DNA of 64,000 nt from Alcanivorax sp. (GTDB taxonomy: Bacteria > Pseudomonadota > Gammaproteobacteria > Pseudomonadales > Alcanivoracaceae). The notes below the pieces were generated by a model. That model ran no database searches. It saw only the letters and a program-made list of their open reading frames with translations, and was not told the origin of the DNA. Within the stretch, counting starts at the first letter, position 1, and each line of letters starts with the position of its first letter. Made by a program: the position numbers and the translations under genes. Where the stretch lies: positions 1,488,001 to 1,552,000 of the forward strand of contig NZ_CP080267.1 of the NCBI RefSeq assembly GCF_019431375.1. Reading direction: 5' to 3'. Below are positions 25,055 through 32,068 of the stretch, one piece after another.

Positions 25055-25264
25055 TTACTGCTCCGAAAACTCGGTGACCGGGGACCGCATTCGAGGAGCC
25101 ATCTTCTGCAGTTCTTCAAGTGCCGATTCACCAACCAAACCCTGGGCTTTCAGCTCCAACAGGCGGGCTTTCATGTTGCTGCGGGCATGGATTTCGTAGA
25201 TCTGGGCATGGGCGTGCGCCAGCTGGTTAACGAAGCGTTTCTCGGACTTGGTGAGGTAGCTCAC
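25055..25264 (-). CDS. Small hypothetical protein upstream of the ejection-like gene
   Basis: 69 residues with a GTG start and GGAG 9 bp upstream. Helical and charged (LTKSEKRFVNQLAHAHAQIY, LLELKAQGLVGESALEELQK). No family recognised. The same orientation and closeness to the ejection-like gene suggest a two-gene late-type unit, with the conserved repeat at 25000-25034 between them. Confidence 0.5.
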   Translation of the reverse strand: MSYLTKSEKRFVNQLAHAHAQIYEIHARSNMKARLLELKAQGLVGESALEELQKMAPRMRSPVTEFSEQ

Positions 25265-25582
25265 GAGGGCTGTCTCCGGTGAATGTTCTTGGATTCACTA
25301 TCGCCCCAGGGTGGTTGGGGGTCACCAGAGAAGTTCTGTGTTCTTCAGCGGGTGTCTGCGGTCTTCCAGGGGTTTCTTCTATCAATTAAATGCCGAGACA
25401 ACCGCATCAACCAAAGGTATGGACTAGTCCAAACTGGTATTCAGCGGATCGCGGTCGGAGGGTGCAGATTACTCAGCTAGTGCGGAGCGAAATATAGAAA
25501 CCCAGACAAGCAAAGGCCTGAGTGCGCCCCCGGAGTTACAGAGGATGCCGGACACGGGACGCAGTCGTTGATTGTGTCCGCA
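25265..25582. other. Gene-free stretch in the element
   Basis: About 318 bp between the small hypothetical gene and the coiled-coil membrane protein gene. I see no convincing ORF, terminator, repeat or RNA here. Confidence 0.4.
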
Positions 25583-25951
25583 TCAGCCCATTGGGTCGAA
25601 AAAATCAGAGTTTCTGCTGGGATTAACTACAGATTCGATGCTGGAGATGTCGCTATCTATTCGGGAAATGTCGTCGCGTATTGCCGCCACATCATCGGCG
25701 AGTGAGTCCTGCTGTTCCATTATCTCTTTGATCCTCTGCAGCTCAAAGAATATGGCATCTACGCCGTTGGCCATAGCTCCTGCGAGATGGGCGTTATGGC
25801 GCATTTCATTGGCCTTTGATGAGTAAAGACTGACTCGAATCACGGCTCTGACGGCAAAGGCAGCAAACACACCAACCGCGACTTGAATAAATACAGGGGC
25901 AGATGCAAGCCACACATAACCCTGAAGAAATGATGAAGTAATCCAATCCAT
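25583..25951 (-). CDS. Hypothetical membrane-anchored coiled-coil protein
   Basis: 122 residues. One membrane helix near the N-terminus (PVFIQVAVGVFAAFAVRAVI) is followed by a helical, acidic region with heptad-like spacing (IKEIMEQQDSLADDVAAIRD, ISRIDSDISSIESVV). AAGGAGG lies 7 bp before the ATG at 25951, deciding that start over one at 25987. Phage or island small membrane proteins such as Rz-like or superinfection-exclusion proteins can look like this, but no family was recognised. Confidence 0.6.
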   Translation of the reverse strand: MDWITSSFLQGYVWLASAPVFIQVAVGVFAAFAVRAVIRVSLYSSKANEMRHNAHLAGAMANGVDAIFFELQRIKEIMEQQDSLADDVAAIRDDISRIDSDISSIESVVNPSRNSDFFDPMG

Positions 25952-26129
25952 GGCTCCCTCCTTGGGAATCACTATACCACCGAACACTCAACAAGCGATG
26001 GTGCCACTGCCTCAGACCCCGTCATCCTCGCTCAGGTACTCAATGATAGCTTCCAAGCGGTAGAACTGAATCGCCACCAGTTTGCTAGACACCTTTCAGC
26101 CATCCAAAATGGCAATCAGAGAGGTATCT

Positions 26130-26408
26130 ATGAGTAGCAAACGCTATCCCGAAGAATTCAAGATTGAGGCGGTTCGCCAGGTGACGGATCGTGGTCACAG
26201 TGTGGCCCAAGTGGCTGACCGACTCGGCGTCACCACCCATAGCCTGTACGCCTGGATCAGGAAGTTTGGCCCGGATTCCGAGCAGCATCAGGCCAATGCA
26301 GATGACCAAGCCGAGATTCGCCGGCTCCAGAAAGAGCTCAAGCGCGTTACCGAAGAGCGAGACATCCTAAAAAAAGCCGCGGCGTACTTCGCCAGTCAGT
26401 CCGATTGA
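26130..26408 (+). CDS. IS3-family transposase OrfA
   Basis: A 92-residue protein from MSSKRYPEEFKIEAVRQVTD, with the IS3 OrfA HTH (VAQVADRLGVTTHSLYAWIR) and a leucine-zipper tail (IRRLQKELKRVTEERDILKK). GAGAGG lies just before the ATG. The run of seven A in CTAAAAAAAGCC near 26369 is the usual -1 slippage site that makes the OrfAB fusion transposase. OrfA binds the terminal repeats and modulates transposition. Confidence 0.9.
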   Translation: MSSKRYPEEFKIEAVRQVTDRGHSVAQVADRLGVTTHSLYAWIRKFGPDSEQHQANADDQAEIRRLQKELKRVTEERDILKKAAAYFASQSD

Positions 26409-26414
26409 GGTACG

Positions 26415-27276
26415 CCTCATTCAGGAGCACAGCGAGCGGTGGCCAATCCGCTCACTGTGTTCTCTGTTGGACGTTCACCCCAGTGGCTTTTACGCCTGGC
26501 AGAGACAGCCTCGTTCAGCTCGTGCAATCGAGGACGAGCGCCTGTCCGGGCTGATCAAGCAGTTCTGGCTGGAATCCGGGGCCGTGTATGGCTACCGGAA
26601 GTGTCATACCGATCTGCGCGAGAATGGCGAGCGATGCGGGCCCAATCGAGTCCACCGCCTGATGCGCCACGCAGGAATACGAGCGCAGGTGGGGTATCGT
26701 AAACCACGCCATAGGGCTGGGGAGCTGCACAAGGTGACACCGAATATCCTTCAGCGCCAGTTCAATCCGCAAGCCCCGAACGAGAGCTGGGTAACGGATA
26801 TTACCTATATCCGCACACATGAAGGCTGGCTGTATCTGGCGGTTGTTCTAGATCTGTTCTCAAGACGGGTGATCGGTTGGTCAATGCAATCCAGGATAAC
26901 CAAGGAACTGGCGCTGGATGCGCTGCTGATGGCGGTCTGGCGTCGCAAGCCTGAGGGCAAGGTGGTTGTTCACTCCGACCAAGGAAGCCAATACACCAGC
27001 CACGACTGGGACTCGTTTCTGAAGGCGCATGAGCTGGAGGGGAGTATGAGTCGGCGCGGTAACTGCCACGACAATGCTGTTGCTGAGAGCTTCTTCCAGC
27101 TGTTGAAGCGGGAGAGAATAAAGCGAAAGATTTACAGCAGTCGGGACGCGGCCCGGGCAGATATTTTTGATTATATCGAGATGTTCTATAACAACCGTCG
27201 ACGCCATGGTTCTAATGAAAAGCTGTCACCGGTAGAGTATGAAAAGCGTCACCAAGAACGGCAGGGAAGTGTCTAG
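26415..27276 (+). pseudogene. IS3-family transposase OrfB, out of frame with the slippage product
   Basis: The DDE integrase domain is intact from SLLDVHPSGFYAWQRQ through WVTDITYIRT, VVHSDQGSQYTSHDW and NAVAESFFQLLKRE. However, OrfB lies in the +1 frame relative to OrfA. A -1 slip at the A7 site gives RYA near 26408-26416, and the expected continuation FIQEHSERWPIRSL is in a different frame, consistent with loss of one T near 26417. The fusion transposase therefore cannot form without another shift. Inactivation or a base-call error are both possible. Confidence 0.75.
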
Positions 27277-27379
27277 AGAACTGGTGGCGATTCATCTCGC
27301 TTTGTATGAAACGCTTCTAACTATATTGACGGTTCTTCCGGAAGTGGCAAATTCGCGTAGTAGTTAGGATCGAAGAACC

Positions 27380-28076
27380 TTAATTAAGATCCCCCATCTT
27401 CATTGCCTCGATGATTACAGATCTAATAGCCTGCTCTTTTGGGTACTTTGAGACTTCGAGTTCTCGCAACTTCGCCTCAATCTGCCCGCCCGCTTTATAG
27501 GGCTTATCAAGAGTTATGAGATTGTTTTCTGAAAGTAACTCAAGCAATGCATAGATCACCTTTAAATAATTATTTTTCCTTCTTGTTCCTACCTCACCGT
27601 CCCTCTCCCTTCGTCCTGGGCCATGCTTAGCAGCGCTCTCCAGTAACCGAACCACTTCTACTGATAGCTTTTCACACGACTCCTGCAGCTCCTCCCGGTC
27701 CATCTCTGACCAGTCCTTGCTGTATTCAGCTGGAGCTCTCCCCTTCAGAATCTCCCCTCTTATCAGATACTCAATGTTTATAGCTGCGTTCGTTTGATTG
27801 TCCAGGTAATAATCCGCAGTGAGATCGCCTTGCAGCGTTGTATTGGTCAATTCTGCCCACTTTTCGAGTTCCTCGAAATCGAGCCACGTATCTTGCGCAA
27901 TCAGCTCGCCTTCCATGCAGCGCACCTCTTTGGATGCTTTTATCAGCCCTTTGTCTATGAAGATTTTGAGTGATTGGACGATAGGCTGAATCTCCTTATG
28001 CAGGGCAAGCAGCCACTCTTGGGAATACCAATAGCCCTCAAACGGATCTTTCCCTTTCGATTCAGCTTGCTCAACT
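27380..28076 (-). pseudogene. 3' part of an IS3-interrupted hypothetical gene
   Basis: This segment encodes the C-terminal 231 residues or so of a hypothetical protein, with WYSQEWLLALHKEIQPIVQS, GELIAQDTWLDFEELEKW and NNYLKVIYALLELLSENNLI. The open frame continues about 50 bp into the adjacent IS3 element, which supplies a false N-terminus. Removing the IS and one ACT copy joins it in frame to the 5' part at 29315-29448, restoring about 275 codons. No domain recognised. Similar uncharacterised proteins are common cargo of integrative elements. Confidence 0.8.
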
Positions 28077-28143
28077 TGTAGTGGTCTAATGAATCCGGAC
28101 ACCAACGTAGGTGGTAAAGTTACCACCTTAATCGAGGTGTCAG

Positions 28144-28452
28144 ATGACCAGAAAACGACGTTCCTTTACTCCTGAGTTCAAGCAGGAAGCCGCCAGCTTG
28201 GTGTTGGATCAAGGCTACACTGTTCCCCAAGCCAGCACATCGCTTGGTGTAGTTGAGAGCGCGCTGCGGCGCTGGGTCAAGCAGCTTGAGGCTGAACGCC
28301 AAGGTGTTACCCCCAAAGGCAAGGCTCTTACCCCGGAACAGCGCCGGATACAGGAGCTTGAGGCTCGGTGTGAGCGCCTGGAACGGGAGAAGAACATTCT
28401 AAAAAAGGCTACTGCTCTCTTGATGTCGGACGACTGGAATCGTACGCGCTGA
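28144..28452 (+). CDS. IS3-family transposase OrfA (copy 2)
   Basis: 102 residues, MTRKRRSFTPEFKQEAASLV, with an HTH (YTVPQASTSLGVVESALRRW) and a C-terminal coiled coil (IQELEARCERLEREKNILKK). The A6G stretch in TTCTAAAAAAGGC near 28399 is the slippage site. orfB is in the -1 frame, as required for a functional OrfAB fusion. Confidence 0.92.
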   Translation: MTRKRRSFTPEFKQEAASLVLDQGYTVPQASTSLGVVESALRRWVKQLEAERQGVTPKGKALTPEQRRIQELEARCERLEREKNILKKATALLMSDDWNRTR

Positions 28453-28478
28453 TTGACCAATTAAGTGAGCAAGAGCCT

Positions 28479-29306
28479 GTGGAATTGGTCTGTTCAGCGT
28501 TTAATGTGCATCGTTCCTGTTACTACGAACACCGTAAGCGGTGCCGTCGTATTGATGCGGAGAGGGTAGCCTTGAAAGCCAAAGTGAACTGCTTATTCAA
28601 TCAGAGTCGCAGCTCGGCGGGAAGCCGTACGATACAAGGGCTCCTCAATGAGCAGGGGGAGGAAATTGGCCGTTTCAAGGTACGCAGTCTTATGCGTGAA
28701 CTCGGGCTGGTCTGCAAGCAGCCCGGGCCTCATGCTTACAAGCAGGCGACAGTAGAGCGGCCCGATATACCGAACCATCTGGATCGAGAGTTTACGGTGG
28801 CAGCCCCGAATCAGGTGTGGTGTGGAGATATCACCTATATCTGGACGGGGAAAGGCTGGAGTTACCTGGCTGTCGTGCTGGATCTCTACGCCCGGCGAGT
28901 TGTGGGCTGGGCCATCTCCAGCCACCCGGATGCAGATCTGGTGGTGAAGGCCCTGGATCATGCCTGGGAGCAACGAGGTCAGCCTGAGAAAGTCATGTTC
29001 CACTCGGATCAGGGCAGCCAATATGCCAGTCGCATGTTCCGGCAGCGGTTGTGGCGCTATCGGATGCAGCAAAGCATGAGCCGGCGGGGCAACTGCTGGG
29101 ATAATGCGCCAATGGAAAGGCTGTTCCGTAGCCTGAAGTCAGAATGGGTGCCGACAATGGGCTACCGCAACTTGCCTGAAGCAAAGAAAGATATCGGTGA
29201 CTATCTGATGGGTTACTACAATCACCACAGGCCACACAGCTACAACGGCGGAATCGCCCCTGCGGTGGCAGAAGAAAAACCTAAATCACTGTCCGGGATT
29301 AGTTGA
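28479..29306 (+). CDS. IS3-family transposase OrfB (copy 2)
   Basis: A 275-residue DDE integrase-type protein with AAPNQVWCGDITYIWTGKGW, VMFHSDQGSQYASRMF and NAPMERLFRSLKSEWV as the three acidic motif regions, and the closing YYNHHRPHSYNGG. It is in the -1 frame to orfA and probably active as an OrfAB fusion. Confidence 0.93.
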   Translation: MELVCSAFNVHRSCYYEHRKRCRRIDAERVALKAKVNCLFNQSRSSAGSRTIQGLLNEQGEEIGRFKVRSLMRELGLVCKQPGPHAYKQATVERPDIPNHLDREFTVAAPNQVWCGDITYIWTGKGWSYLAVVLDLYARRVVGWAISSHPDADLVVKALDHAWEQRGQPEKVMFHSDQGSQYASRMFRQRLWRYRMQQSMSRRGNCWDNAPMERLFRSLKSEWVPTMGYRNLPEAKKDIGDYLMGYYNHHRPHSYNGGIAPAVAEEKPKSLSGIS

Positions 29307-29314
29307 CCACTACA

Positions 29315-29448
29315 ACTAGCCTGTCAGACTCTTCGCTCTCTATCTCTCCATCGAAGTACATTTGAACAGCAACAAGAACTGCGGATTCACGAATCGGAAG
29401 ATGCATGACACCAAAGTAAGGGAGCTCAAGAAAATCATCGATGTTCAT
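29315..29448 (-). pseudogene. 5' part of the IS3-interrupted hypothetical gene
   Basis: From the ATG at 29448 this reads MNIDDFLELPYFGVMHLPIR, ESAVLVAVQMYFDGEIESEE, SDRL and then meets the IS3 end. Joined to 27380-28076 with one ACT copy removed, the frame continues as RLVEQAESKGKDPFEGYWYS. It is separated from the integrase stop by 110 bp and is on the same strand. Confidence 0.78.
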
Positions 29449-29558
29449 ACCTAGTCATACCCCGTATGACCCCCATTTGATTCACCAGCCAAGCCGGTGG
29501 GGTTTCCGGCCTTTCGGGAGCTACCCTAGACTGGCGAAACTCGGTTTCCGTCGAACTC

Positions 29559-30782
29559 TTAAGCCTTCCTAATGTTCACGATGTTATACGCCCCTGACTG
29601 GGCTCTCAGCTGGTCCAGATAATCCGCCCACTGCTGCATCATCTTGGCCCGGCCCTCGAGGTGAGCGGTTCGGTTGTAGGCTCGGCCGTTCGCATCCTTG
29701 ACGGCATGCGCCAACTGATGCTCGATCCAGTCCACCCGGCAACCCAGCACTTCATCCAGGATGGTTCTGGCCATTGCCCGGAAGCCGTGGGCAGTCATCG
29801 TCTCTTTGTCATATCCCATTGTGCGGAGAGCAATGCGGACAGTGTTTTCGGAAATGCATCTGCTTGCGCCCCGGGCACTGGGGAAAACATACCGCCCCCG
29901 GCCAGTCAGCAGATGAAGTTCTTCCAGCAGCTCCAGGGCTTGCCGGCACAAAGGTACAACATGGGGAGTCCTCATCTTCATTTTCTCGGCAGGGATCTCC
30001 CAGCGGGCCTGCTCCCAATTGATTTCGGCCCACTCCATGGCCCGGATCTCACCTGGGCGCTGGAACAGCAAGGCCGATAGCTGAAGAGCAGTTTTGACGA
30101 TGGGAGTGCCGGCAAAACCATCGATGGCGACCATTAGCTTGCCAACTGCCGCGGGGTCGGTAATCGCCGCATGGTGCTTCTTATTGCGAGAGGCCAGGGC
30201 GCCTTTCAGGTCTGCACTGGGGTCACGTTCTGCTCTGCCTGTAGCCACTGCATAGCGGAAAACCTGACCGGCTGTTTGTTTGGCACGATGGGCAATGTCG
30301 TTGGCGCCACGAGCCTCGATTCGGCGCAGGGCCGCCAGCATCTCCGGCGGCTTGATTGCCCCAACCGGCCTCTGGCCAAGTACAGGGAAAAGGTCTTTCT
30401 CAAGGATCCGGCGGGTCCGGACCCGGTAGCTCTCGGACTTGTCCGGCATGACCTTGTCGAACCACTCCAACGCCACAGCCTCAAAACTATCAGCTGCAGC
30501 CAGGTTACGAGTGAGCTTTTCGATCCGGCGCTCTTGGCCAGGGTCCAGCCCTTTGTCCAGCTTGGCCCTCGCCTCTTGATGAGCCACCCGGGCATCCTTC
30601 AGCGACACCTCAGGGAATACACCAAGCGCCAGCGTCTTCTCTTTGCCGCCATAGCGATACTTATAGCGCCAGTACTTGGCACCCTTGGGATTCACGAGCA
30701 GGAACAAGCCGTGGCTGTCTGACAGCTTGTAGGCTTTAGCCTTGGGTAAGGCTTGGCGGACTGCGGTCGCAGTGAGAGGCAT
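29559..30782 (-). CDS. Tyrosine integrase, P4-like, tRNA-targeting
   Basis: 407 residues. The N-terminal DUF4102-type arm-binding domain (SDSHGLFLLVNPKGAKYWRY, LALGVFPEVSLKDAR) is followed by a core-binding domain and a catalytic domain with Arg242 (QRPGEIRA), His332/Arg335 (AHGFRAM), a further conserved His (EHQLAHAV, about 359) and nucleophile Tyr369 (GRAYNRTAHLEGR). This layout is typical of island integrases that use tRNA 3' ends. The gene is 184 bp from tRNA-Pro, with the arm-type repeat between them. It should catalyse integration and, with a helper, excision. Confidence 0.95.
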   Translation of the reverse strand: MPLTATAVRQALPKAKAYKLSDSHGLFLLVNPKGAKYWRYKYRYGGKEKTLALGVFPEVSLKDARVAHQEARAKLDKGLDPGQERRIEKLTRNLAAADSFEAVALEWFDKVMPDKSESYRVRTRRILEKDLFPVLGQRPVGAIKPPEMLAALRRIEARGANDIAHRAKQTAGQVFRYAVATGRAERDPSADLKGALASRNKKHHAAITDPAAVGKLMVAIDGFAGTPIVKTALQLSALLFQRPGEIRAMEWAEINWEQARWEIPAEKMKMRTPHVVPLCRQALELLEELHLLTGRGRYVFPSARGASRCISENTVRIALRTMGYDKETMTAHGFRAMARTILDEVLGCRVDWIEHQLAHAVKDANGRAYNRTAHLEGRAKMMQQWADYLDQLRAQSGAYNIVNIRKA

Positions 30783-30832
30783 TAGCGCGTCGTCTCCCTG
30801 ATTGGGGGTATCAATCCGGGGGAGTTAACTGG

Positions 30833-30851
30833 TACCCCCATAAATACCCCC
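30833..30851. repeat. Arm-type direct repeat near the right end
   Basis: TACCCCCATAAATACCCCC, identical to 18544-18562. Related GGGGGTAT words in both orientations lie at about 30804-30822 and 30856-30862. It lies just upstream of the integrase start and could serve both recombination and integrase autoregulation. Confidence 0.7.
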
Positions 30852-30906
30852 CGTTTTGGGGGTATGCGGCGGGATGAAGTGAAACCGCATGAAACACACT
30901 ATAACG

Positions 30907-30933
30907 AAAAAGGCCCTGCAGAACAGGGCCTTT
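30907..30933 (-). terminator. Terminator supplied by the element downstream of tRNA-Pro
   Basis: AGGCCCTG and CAGGGCCT (30911-30918 and 30924-30931) with five A at 30907-30911 giving a U-tract on the minus strand. It lies 33 bp beyond the tRNA-Pro 3' end and replaces the original terminator that the insertion displaced to 18425-18454. Confidence 0.82.
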
Positions 30934-30965
30934 GGGACGGGTTGGGAGCCCGTGGGATTGTAATT

Positions 30966-31329
<364 letters not shown>

Positions 31330-31364
31330 AAAAAGCCCCGGGAGCTGGGCTGCCGGGGCTTTTT
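31330..31364. terminator. Intrinsic terminator after merR
   Basis: AAAAAGCCCCGG at 31330-31341 and CCGGGGCTTTTT at 31353-31364 form a perfect 12-bp stem. It lies 36 bp beyond the minus-strand MerR gene stop and ends the infC-to-merR gene block. It is symmetric and could work both ways. Confidence 0.92.
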
Positions 31365-31400
31365 CGCCATCGGGGATGGCGGGGAACGGTTGGTGCCGGA

Positions 31401-31760
31401 TCAGGAGGCTTTGAGGACGTCGAGAACCTCTTCCATCTCCACGATCATCTGTTTGATGAGCTGGTGGTACTGGGTGGCCTGTTCGGCGTTGGCGCCGCCG
31501 GTGAGCTGCTGGCGGGCACCGCCGATGGTGAAGCCCTGATCGTAGAGCAGGCTGCGGATCTGGCGGATCATCAGCACGTCCTGGCGCTGATAATAGCGAC
31601 GGTTGCCACGGCGCTTGACCGGCTTGAGCTGGGGGAATTCCTGCTCCCAGTAGCGCAGTACGTGCGGCTTTACGTCACACAGGTCGCTGACTTCACCGAT
31701 GGTGAAATAACGCTTCCCTGGAATCGCCGGCAATTCGTCGTTATGACTTGGTTCCAGCAT
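31401..31760 (-). CDS. MerR family transcriptional regulator
   Basis: 119 residues with a winged-helix MerR domain (YFTIGEVSDLCDVKPHVLRY, WEQEFPQLKPVKRRGNRRYY, about residues 18-60) and a dimerisation helix (QYHQLIKQMIVEMEEVLDVL). No cysteine metal site is visible. The ATG at 31760 lies inside the 3' end of ihfA (20-bp overlap) with GAGG upstream; an earlier TTG is less likely. This MerR gene after ihfA is common in gammaproteobacteria; its target is not known to me. Confidence 0.9.
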   Translation of the reverse strand: MLEPSHNDELPAIPGKRYFTIGEVSDLCDVKPHVLRYWEQEFPQLKPVKRRGNRRYYQRQDVLMIRQIRSLLYDQGFTIGGARQQLTGGANAEQATQYHQLIKQMIVEMEEVLDVLKAS

Positions 31761-32043
31761 AGTCCTCAACCCGTTGTTTTAATTTTTGTCCTGGACGGAA
31801 GGTGACAACCCGGCGGGCGGTGATGGGAATTTCCTCACCGGTTTTCGGGTTGCGTCCTGGCCGTTCACTCTTGTCCCTGAGATCGAAATTGCCGAAGCCG
31901 GAGAGCTTGACGGGCACGTTGTTTTCCAGCGAATGGCGGATTTCTTCGAAGAACATCTCCACCATTTCTTTCGCTTCACGTTTGTTCAGGCCAAGCTCTT
32001 CGAACAAACGCTCGGCCATGTCCGCTTTGGTCAGCGCTCCCAT
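31741..32043 (-). CDS. ihfA: IHF alpha, integration host factor subunit
   Basis: A 100-residue HU/IHF-family DNA-bending protein, MGALTKADMAERLFEELGLN, with the DNA-intercalating arm (SERPGRNPKTGEEIPITARR) and its Pro. GGGAG lies 6 bp before the ATG at 32043. IHF binds specific sites and is a host factor for site-specific recombination, which is of note with an integrative element next door. It follows pheT, as in E. coli and relatives. Confidence 0.96.
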   Translation of the reverse strand: MGALTKADMAERLFEELGLNKREAKEMVEMFFEEIRHSLENNVPVKLSGFGNFDLRDKSERPGRNPKTGEEIPITARRVVTFRPGQKLKQRVEDYAGTKS

Positions 32044-32068
32044 CAATAGCTCCCTAACCCTTCCTTAA

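Larger units (their letters stand above)
26067..27294 (+). mobile_element. IS3-family insertion sequence, copy 1
   Basis: A 1228-bp element whose ends are TGAATCGCCACCAGTT-TG-CTAGACAC (26067-26092) and the inverse at 27269-27294, matching at 24 of 26 positions. It carries orfA and orfB with an A7 frameshift site near 26369. I found no 3-bp target duplication (flanks AAC and TCT), so it may have lost one flank by recombination. Confidence 0.88.
28077..29314 (+). mobile_element. IS3-family insertion sequence, copy 2, with ACT target duplication
   Basis: A 1238-bp element with ends TGTAGTGGTC-TAATGAATCCGGACA and, inverted, TGTAGTGGTCAACTAATCCCGGACA. The direct repeat ACT flanks it (28074-28076 and 29315-29317). 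orfA and orfB are intact. It differs in ends and protein sequence from copy 1, so it is a separate IS3 subgroup. It split a cargo gene that is otherwise readable in frame, so the insertion is probably recent. Confidence 0.9.

Noticed and set aside
24226..25077. Long plus-strand frames opposite the ejection-like gene
   Set aside because: The minus-strand gene has a good Shine-Dalgarno site, phage-type motifs and normal composition; the plus frames have neither.
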